A program made the translations under genes and the position numbers. A stretch of 64,000 bases of DNA. Origin: Atlantibacter subterraneus (GTDB lineage Bacteria > Pseudomonadota > Gammaproteobacteria > Enterobacterales > Enterobacteriaceae). Below are positions 30,527 to 40,369 of the stretch, in pieces; positions within the stretch are counted from its first letter, which is position 1; each line of letters begins with the position of its first letter. The notes beneath the pieces were generated by a model. That model ran no database searches. It worked only from the letters and a program-made list of their open reading frames with translations, and had not been told where the DNA came from. The stretch covers positions 186,001-250,000 of the forward strand of contig NZ_VLPS01000005.1 of assembly GCF_007570865.1 (NCBI RefSeq). The letters are read 5' to 3'.

Positions 30527-31738
30527 ATGCTCACCACCATCATCTATCGCAGCCATATCTGCGACAACGTTCCGGTCAAAACGCTGGAAGAAATGGTCGA
30601 CGCAGCAAATAACAAAAACGGATATGCCGACGTCACTGGCATCCTGCTGTTTAACGGCACGCATTTCTTTCAACTGCTTGAAGGGCCTGAAGAAAGTGTG
30701 CTGACTATTTATCGTCATATTTGTGAGGATGTGCGCCACTATAACGTGGTGGAACTGCTGCGGGATTACGCGCCAGCGCGACGCTTTGGCAAGGCGGGAA
30801 TGGAGCTGTTTGATTTAAGAGAGCATGACAGTAATCAGGTGCTTCAGACGGTACTGGACAAAGGTACCTCCAAATACCAGTTAACCTATGACGACCGTGC
30901 ACTCCAGTTCTTCCGGACCTTTGTTGAGGCCAGGGAAAAAGAAAACTATTTTGAAATACCCGAGGCTGATTCATGGGATTTCGTTGCTGATGATAGCGCA
31001 GTCGCGCCAGTGTCCACGCCGTCCGGGCATTGCAGCTTTGCTTTCCAGCCGATTATCGATCCGCTTGCTCAGGAAGTGGTCTCGCTGGAAGCCCTGCTGC
31101 GCACGCCAGACGGCGATTCGCCCCAGGCATGGTTTGCCGGGCTGGCAGGCGAGGATGTGTATGACGCCGATCTGAAAAGCAAATCCGTTGCTTTTGCCAT
31201 GGCGGCGGCTTTAGATCTCGGTAAGCAAAGTCTGTCGGTTAACCTGCTGCCAATGACGTTAGTTAAGATCCCCGGCGCGGTCGCGTTTCTGGTCGAGGAG
31301 ATTCATAAAAACGGCCTGGTGCCGGATCAGATCATCGTTGAGTTCACTGAACAAGAGATTATCTCACGCCTTGAAGAGTTTACCGGCGCTATCCGCCAGT
31401 TGAAGGCCGCCGGTATCCGCGTGGCGATTGACCATTTCGGTGCCGGGTTTGCCGGTCTTTCCCTGCTGGCGCGTTTCCAGCCGGAGCGCATTAAGATCAA
31501 CCGTGAACTGATCGAGGACGTTCACAAAAGTGGTCCGCGTCAGGCGATTATTTTAGGTATCATCAAAAGTTGTACATCGTTAGAAATTTCGGTGTGCGCC
31601 GTTGGGGTTGAGAAGCCCGAAGAGTGGATGTGGCTGGAATCGGCAGGCATTTCTCTGTTTCAGGGCCATCTGTTCGCCCGCCCGGCGTTCGCAGGCATAC
31701 CTGCCGTCGCCTGGCCAGAAAAAAGATCTGGTTTTTGA
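30527..31738 (+). CDS. bluF: Blue-light-responsive BLUF-EAL anti-repressor BluF
   Basis: 403 residues, same length as E. coli BluF (YcgF). An N-terminal BLUF photoreceptor domain (about 1-93) carries the flavin-interacting Tyr7 and Gln49. A linker leads to a C-terminal EAL domain (about 155-395). Light-activated BluF binds BluR and releases it from DNA; it does not hydrolyse c-di-GMP in E. coli. The EAL domain here keeps EALLR, but has 'IDHFGAGFAG' instead of DDFGTG and 'AVGVE' instead of AEGVE, so catalysis is unlikely. bluR follows on the same strand after 225 nt. Confidence 0.96.
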   Translation: MLTTIIYRSHICDNVPVKTLEEMVDAANNKNGYADVTGILLFNGTHFFQLLEGPEESVLTIYRHICEDVRHYNVVELLRDYAPARRFGKAGMELFDLREHDSNQVLQTVLDKGTSKYQLTYDDRALQFFRTFVEAREKENYFEIPEADSWDFVADDSAVAPVSTPSGHCSFAFQPIIDPLAQEVVSLEALLRTPDGDSPQAWFAGLAGEDVYDADLKSKSVAFAMAAALDLGKQSLSVNLLPMTLVKIPGAVAFLVEEIHKNGLVPDQIIVEFTEQEIISRLEEFTGAIRQLKAAGIRVAIDHFGAGFAGLSLLARFQPERIKINRELIEDVHKSGPRQAIILGIIKSCTSLEISVCAVGVEKPEEWMWLESAGISLFQGHLFARPAFAGIPAVAWPEKRSGF

Positions 31739-31746
31739 ATAACTAA

Positions 31747-31805
31747 CCTCGCGGTCTTGTCTGAAAAGCAACAATTATTGACAGAATAGTCAGCAAGACG
31801 CGAGG
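31747..31805. other. Long-range inverted repeat in the bluF-bluR gap
   Basis: CCTCGCGGTCTTG (31747-31759) and CAAGACGCGAGG (31794-31805) are complementary except for one bulged base, enclosing a 34-nt AT-rich loop that contains TTGACA. It starts 8 nt after the bluF stop and has no T-run after it. It could be an RNA structure ending or protecting the bluF message, or a regulatory element. Confidence 0.5.
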
Positions 31806-31843
31806 AAGCTTATTACACTATTTAGTGAAAATTCCTACTGCAC

Positions 31844-31872
31844 TTGAGGCGGTTCGTGATAGCGAATAGAGT
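31844..31872 (+). promoter_or_regulatory. Candidate bluR promoter
   Basis: TTGAGG, 17 bp, TAGAGT: a moderate sigma-70-type match (-35 at 31844-31849, -10 at 31867-31872). Predicted start near 31880, about 17 nt before the palindrome at 31897, so a protein bound there could block the promoter. Confidence 0.4.
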
Positions 31873-31896
31873 TCAAGGTTATACAACAGAAAATGA

Positions 31897-31915
31897 TTTG
31901 TACAAGATGTACAAA
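31897..31915. promoter_or_regulatory. Probable BluR autoregulatory operator
   Basis: Perfect inverted repeat TTTGTACA-AGA-TGTACAAA, 48 nt upstream of the bluR start. It shares the TTGTACA half-site with the ycgZ palindrome, though the spacer is 3 instead of 7 nt. Inferred to let BluR control its own gene. Confidence 0.5.
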
Positions 31916-31963
31916 TTAGTTAGTTTGGAACACGGACGTACCGATTTGAGTATGAGTGAGTCA

Positions 31964-32695
31964 ATGGCCTTTTACAGTATTGGCGAAGTAGCTGAACGAT
32001 GCGGAATAAACCCTGTCACACTGCGCGCCTGGCAGAGACGGTATGGGTTATTCAAACCTCAGCGCAGCGAAGGCGGGCATCGACAGTTCGATGAAACCGA
32101 TATTCAGCGTATCGAAGAGATAAAGCGCTGGATCCAGAGCGGTGTGCCGGTCGGTAAGGTAAAAGCGCTGCTGGAAGAGAGTCATCACGCTGAGCATGAC
32201 GACTGGGCATCATACCAGGAAGAGATGATGACCGTGCTACGCCATGCCCGTCCCGCCAAACTGCGTGCCGCAATTACTGCTGCGGGCCGTCAGCACTCTG
32301 CCGACGCGCTTATCGATCATATTATTATTCCCGTGCGTCATCGGCTTCGGCTCGATCAAAACACTGCCCGCGCCATTTGCAGCATGCTGGATGGGGTGCT
32401 GATTGACTATGCCGTATCGGCGCTGACGGAAGTACGCAAGAAATCGGGTAAAGAAGCGCTACTGATTGGCTGGGATTGCGACGATCGCACCCGGCTCTGG
32501 CTGGAAGCCTGGCGGCTGGCGCAACAGGGATGGAATATCGATGTGCTGGCGGAACCGCTGGAATCGCCGCGCCCGGAGCTGTTCCCCGGTCAACATATCT
32601 TTGTCTGGACAGGCAAAGCCCTGTCGCTGCGTCAGCAGGAACAGTTAACCCACTGGCAGGAACAGGGCTTTGATATTGCATTTCACGGCGTGTAA
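31964..32695 (+). CDS. bluR: MerR-like repressor BluR
   Basis: 243 residues from [16 protein letters not shown], exactly the length of E. coli BluR (YcgE). An earlier open frame to 31844 is not conserved and would run through the palindrome. The N-terminal MerR winged helix ('[39 protein letters not shown]', split) binds DNA; the C-terminal half resembles a cobalamin-binding-like domain ('[35 protein letters not shown]'). BluR represses the ycgZ operon until BluF binds it in blue light. Convergent with carB. Confidence 0.95.
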   Translation: MAFYSIGEVAERCGINPVTLRAWQRRYGLFKPQRSEGGHRQFDETDIQRIEEIKRWIQSGVPVGKVKALLEESHHAEHDDWASYQEEMMTVLRHARPAKLRAAITAAGRQHSADALIDHIIIPVRHRLRLDQNTARAICSMLDGVLIDYAVSALTEVRKKSGKEALLIGWDCDDRTRLWLEAWRLAQQGWNIDVLAEPLESPRPELFPGQHIFVWTGKALSLRQQEQLTHWQEQGFDIAFHGV

Positions 32696-32698
32696 TAC

Positions 32699-32730
32699 GC
32701 ACCCCGTCGATTAATTCATCTCCGGGGTGC
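32699..32730. terminator. Hairpin between convergent bluR and carB
   Basis: GCACCCC / GGGGTGC 7-bp arms with an 18-nt spacer in the 53-nt gap between the two stops. It lacks a T-run, so its terminator role is tentative. Confidence 0.4.
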
Positions 32731-32748
32731 CGCTTAGCGCCCTTTCAC

Positions 32749-35700
32749 TTACTTCGTGATTTGCGCGTGCATCTCCTGCACGGAAGTCACTTTTTCTTTC
32801 GCATCCGCATTCAACGCCATCGCCGTCGCGAAACCGCCGTTCAGCGTGGTGTCGTAGTGCACCTTGTACTGCAGCGCGCTGCGGCGGATCAGTTTGGAAT
32901 CCTCAATCGCCTGGCGTCCTGCGGTGGTGTTGATGATGTAGGTGTACTCGCCATTCTTAATACGGTCCTGAATGTGCGGACGGCCTTCATGCACTTTGTT
33001 CACCAGACGCGGATTAATGCCCGCTTCGCCCAGCACAATCGCGGTGCCGTGGGTGGCATCCAGCTCAAAGCCCTGCTTCAACAGTTTCGCCGCCAGATCC
33101 ACCACGCGCTCTTTGTCGCCTTCACGTACCGACAGCAGCGCGCGACCCGATTTCTTCATGGTCGAGTTACTGCCCAGTTGCGCTTTGGCGAACGCTTCCG
33201 CGAAGGTACGGCCCACGCCCATCACTTCACCGGTTGAGCGCATTTCTGGCCCTAACAGCGGGTCAACGCCCGGGAATTTATTGAACGGCAGCACCACTTC
33301 TTTCACCGAATAGTACGGCGGGATGATCTCTTTGGTGACGCCCTGTTCAGTCAGCGTTTTACCCGCCATCACGCGCGCCGCCACTTTCGCTAATGCCACG
33401 CCGGTGGCTTTGGAAACGAACGGCACGGTACGCGCGGCGCGTGGGTTCACTTCAATCAGATACACTTCGTTGTCTTTCACCGCGAACTGCACGTTCATCA
33501 GGCCGCGTACCTGCAATTCCATCGCCAGTTTCTGCACCTGCTGGCGCATCACATTCTGGATATCCTGGCTCAGGGTGTAGGCCGGCAGTGAACAGGCGGA
33601 GTCGCCGGAGTGGACGCCCGCCTGTTCGATATGCTCCATGATGCCGCCAATCAGCACCATTTCGCCGTCGCAGATGGCGTCAACGTCCACTTCCACCGCG
33701 TCGTCGAGGAAGCGGTCCAGCAGTACCGGCGCATCGTTAGACACGCTGACCGCGGTCAGGAAGTAGCGGCGCAGGTCGGATTCGTCATAGACGATTTCCA
33801 TCGCACGGCCACCCAGTACGTAGGACGGACGCACCACCAGCGGGTAACCGATTTGCGCAGCCTTCTCAACCGCCTGCTCAATGGCGGTCACGGTGGCGTT
33901 AGCCGGTTGTTTCAGCTTCAGGCGATCCACCGCCTGTTGGAAGCGCTCGCGGTCTTCCGCGCGGTCGATGGCGTCCGGGCTGGTGCCGATAATCGGCACG
34001 CCTGCGGCTTCCAGTTCACGCGCCAGTTTCAGCGGCGTCTGGCCGCCGTACTGGACGATCACGCCTTTCGGCTTCTCGATGCGTACGATTTCCAGCACGT
34101 CTTCCAGGGTCACCGGTTCAAAGTACAGACGGTCAGAGGTGTCGTAATCGGTGGAGACGGTTTCCGGGTTGCAGTTGACCATTATGGTTTCGTAACCATC
34201 TTCACGCAGCGCCAGCGAGGCGTGTACGCAGCAGTAGTCGAACTCGATACCCTGTCCGATGCGGTTCGGTCCGCCGCCCAGCACCATGATTTTTTCGCGG
34301 TCCGGGTTCGGGCGCGATTCGCACTCGTCTTCATAGGTGGAATACATGTAGGCGGTATCGGTAGCAAATTCCGCCGCGCAGGTATCCACGCGTTTGTAGA
34401 CCGGGTGCAGATTGTACTGTTCGCGCAGTTTGCGGATTTCCGATTCGCGTACGCCAACCAGTTTCGCCAGGCGCGCGTCGGCAAAGCCTTTGCGCTTCAG
34501 GGTCCACAGGAAATCTGCCGTCAGGCCGGTGATGCCCACGTCCGCCACCTGCTCTTCCAGGCGAACCAGCTCCTCGATTTGCACCAGGAACCAGCGGTCG
34601 ATATTGGTCAGGTTGAACACGCCGTCAACCGACAGGCCCGCGCGGAAAGCGTCAGCGATGTACCAGATACGCTCGGCACCGGCATCTTTCAGTTCACGGC
34701 GGATTTTGGTCAGCGCATCCGGCTCATCCAGATTCACTTTCGGGTCAAAGCCGGTCGCGCCCACTTCCAGGCCGCGCAGCGCTTTCTGCATCGATTCCTG
34801 CTGGGTGCGGCCAATCGCCATCACTTCGCCGACCGATTTCATCTGGGTGGTCAGACGGTCATTCGCGCCCGCGAATTTCTCGAAGTTAAAGCGTGGGATT
34901 TTGGTGACCACATAGTCGATAGACGGTTCAAACGATGCCGGGGTACGGCCACCGGTGATGTCGTTCATCAGCTCATCGAGGGTGTAGCCTACAGCCAGTT
35001 TCGCCGCCACTTTAGCAATCGGGAAGCCGGTGGCTTTCGAGGCCAGCGCGGAAGAACGCGACACGCGCGGGTTCATTTCGATAACGATCAGGCGACCGTT
35101 TTTCGGGTTGACCGCGAACTGGACGTTAGAGCCGCCGGTTTCCACGCCGATTTCACGCAGTACCGCCATCGAGGCGTTACGCATGATTTGGTACTCTTTA
35201 TCGGTCAGGGTCTGCGCCGGAGCGACCGTGATGGAGTCGCCGGTATGAATGCCCATGGCGTCGAAGTTTTCGATGGAGCAGACGATGATGCAGTTGTCGT
35301 TTTTATCACGCACCACTTCCATCTCGTACTCTTTCCAGCCGATCAGCGATTCATCAATCAGCAGTTCGTTGGTCGGAGAGAGATCCAGACCGCGCTCGCA
35401 AATCTCTTCAAACTCTTCGCGGTTGTAAGCGATACCGCCGCCGGTGCCGCCCATGGTGAAGGACGGACGAATGATACACGGATAACCGACGTCCGCCGCC
35501 ACCGCCAGCGCTTCTTCCATGGTGTGCGCGATACCGGAACGCGCGGTGTCGAGGCCGATTTTCTTCATTGCGACGTCAAAACGACGGCGGTCTTCCGCTT
35601 TGTCGATGGCGTCGGCGGTCGCGCCAATCATGGTGACGCCGAACTCTTCCAGTACGCCCTGGCGTTCCAGCTCCAGCGCGCAGTTCAGCGCCGTCTGGCC

Positions 35701-35973
35701 GCCCATGGTCGGCAGCACCGCATCCGGGCGCTCTTTCTCGATAATCTTGCGCACCACTTCCCAGTGAATCGGCTCGATGTAAGTAGCATCGGCCATTTCC
35801 GGGTCAGTCATGATGGTCGCCGGGTTCGAGTTTACCAGGATAACGCGGTAACCCTCTTCGCGCAGCGCTTTACACGCCTGGGCGCCCGAGTAGTCGAATT
35901 CGCAGGCCTGGCCGATCACAATCGGGCCAGCGCCAAGAATCAGGATGCTTTTTATGTCTGTACGTTTTGGCAT
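32749..35973 (-). CDS. carB: Carbamoyl phosphate synthase large subunit CarB
   Basis: 1074 residues (E. coli 1073), from [30 protein letters not shown]. Two homologous ATP-grasp halves synthesise carbamoyl phosphate from bicarbonate, ammonia passed from CarA, and two ATP, feeding arginine and pyrimidine synthesis. Visible: '[31 protein letters not shown]' at the start, its counterpart '[31 protein letters not shown]' in the second half, and two ATP-grasp loops '[16 protein letters not shown]' and '[16 protein letters not shown]'. The last ~140 residues are the allosteric domain that binds UMP, IMP and ornithine. It starts 16 nt after carA. Confidence 0.98.
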   Translation of the reverse strand: MPKRTDIKSILILGAGPIVIGQACEFDYSGAQACKALREEGYRVILVNSNPATIMTDPEMADATYIEPIHWEVVRKIIEKERPDAVLPTMGGQTALNCALELERQGVLEEFGVTMIGATADAIDKAEDRRRFDVAMKKIGLDTARSGIAHTMEEALAVAADVGYPCIIRPSFTMGGTGGGIAYNREEFEEICERGLDLSPTNELLIDESLIGWKEYEMEVVRDKNDNCIIVCSIENFDAMGIHTGDSITVAPAQTLTDKEYQIMRNASMAVLREIGVETGGSNVQFAVNPKNGRLIVIEMNPRVSRSSALASKATGFPIAKVAAKLAVGYTLDELMNDITGGRTPASFEPSIDYVVTKIPRFNFEKFAGANDRLTTQMKSVGEVMAIGRTQQESMQKALRGLEVGATGFDPKVNLDEPDALTKIRRELKDAGAERIWYIADAFRAGLSVDGVFNLTNIDRWFLVQIEELVRLEEQVADVGITGLTADFLWTLKRKGFADARLAKLVGVRESEIRKLREQYNLHPVYKRVDTCAAEFATDTAYMYSTYEDECESRPNPDREKIMVLGGGPNRIGQGIEFDYCCVHASLALREDGYETIMVNCNPETVSTDYDTSDRLYFEPVTLEDVLEIVRIEKPKGVIVQYGGQTPLKLARELEAAGVPIIGTSPDAIDRAEDRERFQQAVDRLKLKQPANATVTAIEQAVEKAAQIGYPLVVRPSYVLGGRAMEIVYDESDLRRYFLTAVSVSNDAPVLLDRFLDDAVEVDVDAICDGEMVLIGGIMEHIEQAGVHSGDSACSLPAYTLSQDIQNVMRQQVQKLAMELQVRGLMNVQFAVKDNEVYLIEVNPRAARTVPFVSKATGVALAKVAARVMAGKTLTEQGVTKEIIPPYYSVKEVVLPFNKFPGVDPLLGPEMRSTGEVMGVGRTFAEAFAKAQLGSNSTMKKSGRALLSVREGDKERVVDLAAKLLKQGFELDATHGTAIVLGEAGINPRLVNKVHEGRPHIQDRIKNGEYTYIINTTAGRQAIEDSKLIRRSALQYKVHYDTTLNGGFATAMALNADAKEKVTSVQEMHAQITK

Positions 35974-35989
35974 GGCTCTTTTCTCCTGA

Positions 35990-37138
35990 TTATTTGGCGT
36001 TCTTACGGTACTGCTCAATTAACGCAATAAAATGGTCAAACAGCGGCGCGGCGTCGTGCGGGCCGGGGCTGGCTTCCGGGTGGCCCTGGAAGCTGAATGC
36101 CGCTTTATCCGTGCGATGGATGCCCTGAAGCGTGCCATCGAACAGAGATTTATGGGTCACGCGCAGGTTGGCAGGCAGCGTGGCTTCATCTACCGCAAAG
36201 CCGTGGTTCTGCGCAGTAATCAGCACGGTATTGTTTTCTACGTTTTTCACCGGGTGGTTGCCGCCGTGGTGGCCGAACTTCATCTTCACGGTTTTGGCAC
36301 CGCTGGCCAGCGCCAGCAACTGGTGGCCGAGACAGATGCCGAATACCGGAATGTCGGTGTCCAGGAAGGTCTTAATCGCGTCGATGGCGTAGTCGCACGG
36401 TGCCGGGTCGCCAGGGCCGTTGGAGAGGAAAATCCCATCCGGATTCATCTTCAGTACTTCAGCAGCTGGCGTCTGCGCCGGAACCACCGTCAGGCGGCAG
36501 CCGCGATCCACCAGCATACGCAGGATGTTGCGCTTGACGCCGTAATCGTAAGCCACCACGTGGAACGGCAGTTCCTCGTCGGTTTTCGCTTCCGGCAAAC
36601 CGTTTTTCAGTTCCCAGCTTCCCTGGGTCCAGCGGTAAGGTTCGCTGGTCGTGACTTCTTTCGCCAGGTCCATCCCGTTCAGGCCCGGGAAGTTTTTAGC
36701 CTTCTCCAGCGCCAGGGCGGCATCAAGATTGTCACCGGCAATAATGCAGCCGTTCTGCGCGCCTTTCTCGCTCAGCAGGCGAGTCAGTTTGCGGGTATCC
36801 ACATCAGCGATGGCCACGATGTTATGGCGCTTGAGGTAAGAAGAGAGGTCTTCGGTATTGCGGAAGTTGCTGGCAATCAGCGGCAGGTCACGAATGACGA
36901 GGCCTTGCGCATGTACCTGGGAGGATTCTTCGTCTGCCGGGTTAGTACCGACATTACCAATATGGGGATAAGTGAGAGTGACAATCTGGCGGGAGTAGGA
37001 AGGATCAGTGAGGATTTCTTGATAACCGGTCATTGAAGTATTGAAAACGACTTCCCCTACTGCCGTACCTGATGCCCCTATGGCCCGACCGTAGAATTGG
37101 GTTCCGTCTTCCAGAACCAACAGCGCTGACTTAATCAA
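35990..37138 (-). CDS. carA: Carbamoyl phosphate synthase small subunit CarA (TTG start)
   Basis: 382 residues, the same as E. coli CarA, from a TTG codon (residues [12 protein letters not shown]). TGGAGG lies 5 nt upstream, and E. coli carA also starts with TTG. The class I glutamine amidotransferase half has the catalytic cysteine in '[17 protein letters not shown]' and the histidine/glutamate in '[14 protein letters not shown]'. It hydrolyses glutamine and channels ammonia to CarB. First gene of carAB, controlled from tandem promoters in the upstream region. Confidence 0.97.
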   Translation of the reverse strand: MIKSALLVLEDGTQFYGRAIGASGTAVGEVVFNTSMTGYQEILTDPSYSRQIVTLTYPHIGNVGTNPADEESSQVHAQGLVIRDLPLIASNFRNTEDLSSYLKRHNIVAIADVDTRKLTRLLSEKGAQNGCIIAGDNLDAALALEKAKNFPGLNGMDLAKEVTTSEPYRWTQGSWELKNGLPEAKTDEELPFHVVAYDYGVKRNILRMLVDRGCRLTVVPAQTPAAEVLKMNPDGIFLSNGPGDPAPCDYAIDAIKTFLDTDIPVFGICLGHQLLALASGAKTVKMKFGHHGGNHPVKNVENNTVLITAQNHGFAVDEATLPANLRVTHKSLFDGTLQGIHRTDKAAFSFQGHPEASPGPHDAAPLFDHFIALIEQYRKNAK

Positions 37139-37169
37139 AACGTCCTCCAGGGAATAAACAGTCAATTTA

Positions 37170-37208
37170 TCTGCATATTAATTCATTTGGTGTGAATGAA
37201 TCAACGCA
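37170..37208 (-). promoter_or_regulatory. Tandem ARG boxes (ArgR operator) at carA P2
   Basis: The box at 37170-37187 (minus strand AATGAATTAATATGCAGA) fits the ArgR consensus TGAAT-N4-ATnCA well. After 3 bp, a second, weaker box covers 37191-37208. Two boxes 3 bp apart is the normal ArgR hexamer operator, and their position about 32-70 nt before the TTG start matches E. coli carAB P2. Confidence 0.65.
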
Positions 37209-37245
37209 AATACGCTTGCCCGGTGAATTTTTGGCAAACGGCGGC

Positions 37246-37251
37246 ATTCTA
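37246..37251 (-). promoter_or_regulatory. carAB P1 promoter -10
   Basis: TAGAAT on the minus strand, followed by GCCGCCGTTTGCC. The same arrangement forms the pyrimidine-regulated P1 promoter of E. coli carAB, where initiation in a GTTT context gives UTP-sensitive reiterative transcription. The -35 is poor by eye. Confidence 0.6.
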
Positions 37252-37531
37252 AGGAGAGGATGGGCAAAAGTCTACCCTGAAAACGGGATTTTTCAGTTAA
37301 TTTTGTCAACCACAGAGGTAAAAAGGGAGATAAGCGCTAAAAAACCGATCAAACCTGACGACGAAACCGATTAACAGGCTTATTAAATGTTAAATCTGTC
37401 TCTGACGCTATTAAAAAGTGGACCAGATGGTCAAAATTTACAATAAAATAACATCAAAACCCTGGATAACGTATAATTACAGGTGTTATATAAGCTAAAA
37501 ATCTCAAACACCTTAAAAAAACATAAAAATT

Positions 37532-37554
37532 AAGGGTGATAAAATATCACCCTT
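37532..37554 (-). terminator. dapB terminator
   Basis: Minus-strand hairpin AAGGGTGATA-TTT-TATCACCCTT followed by AATTTTTATG, 52 nt after the dapB stop. A good intrinsic terminator separating dapB from carAB transcription. Confidence 0.75.
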
Positions 37555-37605
37555 TCAATCAATGCACTAAGATTGCAATAACCACATCACGATGGGTAAA
37601 AATAG

Positions 37606-39008
<1,403 letters not shown>

Positions 39009-39557
39009 ATGAAAAATTATGATGATTTGCAGCGTTTCAAGGATAAGACACGCACTGGCGCTATTGATTTCAAGGATATGTCGGCGCAAAGCCAGCAGCA
39101 CAGCAGCGGTAACTGGGCCATCATTAAACAGTTGGCGTCTGAAGGCGATGAGCAAACGATGCTCGCGCAAGGCGGCAGCGTCTCTGCCCCGGTTCCTCAG
39201 GCCGTCGATGCCCATACCTTTGAGGCCAGTCTGACTAAACCTGCGCAAACGGAGCCTAAACCCGCCGCAGCGGCTTCCTCCATTTTTGGCAGCCTTGCGC
39301 CCCAGCAGGCTGATGTTCGTCAAACGCCTGCGCAGCCGCCGCTGCTTTCTCAGGTGCCGCCGCCGTCATCCGCCGCCGCGCCTGTTCAATCTGTTTTATC
39401 ATCCCCTGCCGCACCGGTTGATGCCCCTGCGTCCGGGCAGACTCAACCCGTGCGATTTGACCAGTTGTTTGCCACTAAAGGCACCACACCGACCGGGCAA
39501 AACGCGAAAGATATCCCCTTACAAACGTTGCTGGAGACGATCGCGTCATGCCGTTAG
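39009..39557 (+). CDS. bcsO: Cellulose biosynthesis protein BcsO
   Basis: 182 residues from [24 protein letters not shown]; an ATG 12 nt earlier (38997) is equally possible and neither has a strong ribosome-binding site. The conserved N-terminus ('[40 protein letters not shown]') is typical of BcsO, an accessory protein in some enterobacterial cellulose operons. The rest is Pro/Ala/Gln-rich and likely disordered, ending with a conserved-looking '[13 protein letters not shown]'. Function unproven; probably helps regulate or localise the synthase with BcsQ. First gene of the bcs operon, overlapping bcsQ by 10 nt. Confidence 0.8.
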   Translation: MKNYDDLQRFKDKTRTGAIDFKDMSAQSQQHSSGNWAIIKQLASEGDEQTMLAQGGSVSAPVPQAVDAHTFEASLTKPAQTEPKPAAAASSIFGSLAPQQADVRQTPAQPPLLSQVPPPSSAAAPVQSVLSSPAAPVDAPASGQTQPVRFDQLFATKGTTPTGQNAKDIPLQTLLETIASCR

Positions 39558-40351
39558 TTTGTGTTTGTTCGCCTAAAGGCGGTGTAGGAAAAACAACCGT
39601 GACGGCCAACCTGGCGTATGCACTGGCTCGCTCGGGCAGTAAAGTCCTGGCGATTGATTTCGACGTGCAAAACGCCCTGCGCTTGCATTTTGGCGTGCCG
39701 CTCTCCGACGGGCGCGGCTACGTGGCGAAGGCGGGTGAATCCGCCGACTGGAGCCAGTTTGTGCTGACCGCAGGCGGCAACGTGTTTCTGCTGCCCTATG
39801 GTGATGTGACCGAAGATCAACGCATGACCTTTGAACAGCACCTCACCAGCGATCCGCATTTTTTGATGCGCGGCTTAAGCACGTTGCTGAATTATCCCGG
39901 TCTGGTGATTATTGCCGATTTCCCGCCAGGCCCCAGCCCGGCGCTGAAGGCGATGTCACGCCTCGCGGATCTGCACCTGGTGACATTGCTGGCGGATACC
40001 GCCTCCCTGTCGCTGCTGCCGCATATTGAAAATCATCGTCTGATCGGCGAGCCGCTGAACCACAAACAGGGCTATTACTTCGTACTGAATCAGAGCGATA
40101 ACCGCCGCAATATCAGTCGCGACGTCACCGCGTTTTTACAGCAGCGTCTGGGCGAACAGCTTATTGGCATTATTAATCGTGATGAGAGCGTTTCGGAAGC
40201 CAACGCTTCGCAGCAATCCATCTTTGATTTCAGCCCGGCTTCCGCCGCGGCATTCGATATCGAATTAATCAGTAAAAGAGTGGCAGGCCTGCTCGGCATA
40301 AATATTGGCGACGGTGCGGTTCACGCCACTCTAAAAACATCACATTTCTGA
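39548..40351 (+). CDS. bcsQ: Cellulose synthase-associated ParA-like ATPase BcsQ
   Basis: 267 residues. A MinD/ParA-type ATPase with the deviant Walker A 'PKGGVGKTT' (9-17), '[17 protein letters not shown]' and '[18 protein letters not shown]' as the Walker B region. BcsQ is an essential part of the E. coli cellulose secretion complex and helps localise it to the cell pole. Overlaps bcsO by 10 nt, and bcsA starts 18 nt downstream with AGGAAGG. Confidence 0.93.
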   Translation: MPLVCVCSPKGGVGKTTVTANLAYALARSGSKVLAIDFDVQNALRLHFGVPLSDGRGYVAKAGESADWSQFVLTAGGNVFLLPYGDVTEDQRMTFEQHLTSDPHFLMRGLSTLLNYPGLVIIADFPPGPSPALKAMSRLADLHLVTLLADTASLSLLPHIENHRLIGEPLNHKQGYYFVLNQSDNRRNISRDVTAFLQQRLGEQLIGIINRDESVSEANASQQSIFDFSPASAAAFDIELISKRVAGLLGINIGDGAVHATLKTSHF

Positions 40352-40369
40352 CGATTACCAGGAAGGCCT

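Larger units (their letters stand above)
37139..37605. promoter_or_regulatory. carAB control region and dapB 3' region (467 bp)
   Basis: Between the carA start and the dapB stop. The half nearest carA holds the arginine boxes and a pyrimidine-type promoter (listed separately). Further up, TTGACAAAATTAACTG on the minus strand and AT-rich stretches lie where IHF, PepA, PurR and RutR act on E. coli carAB; individual sites were not assigned. The half nearest dapB holds the dapB terminator. The 60-codon plus-strand frame at 37192-37374 runs through the promoters and is not taken as a gene. Confidence 0.7.

Noticed and set aside
33610-36030. 806-codon open frame on the plus strand opposite carB
   Set aside because: It is exactly antisense to carB, whose protein is full length and highly conserved. 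Such long antisense frames arise from codon bias in GC-rich genes; the translation has no family features and no ribosome-binding site.
36032-37036. 334-codon plus-strand frame opposite carA
   Set aside because: It is antisense to intact carA. There is no recognisable domain and the composition is that of a shadow frame.
37192-37374. 60-codon plus-strand frame upstream of carA
   Set aside because: It runs through the ARG boxes and the carAB P1 promoter, which match the known E. coli control region, and it has no ribosome-binding site.
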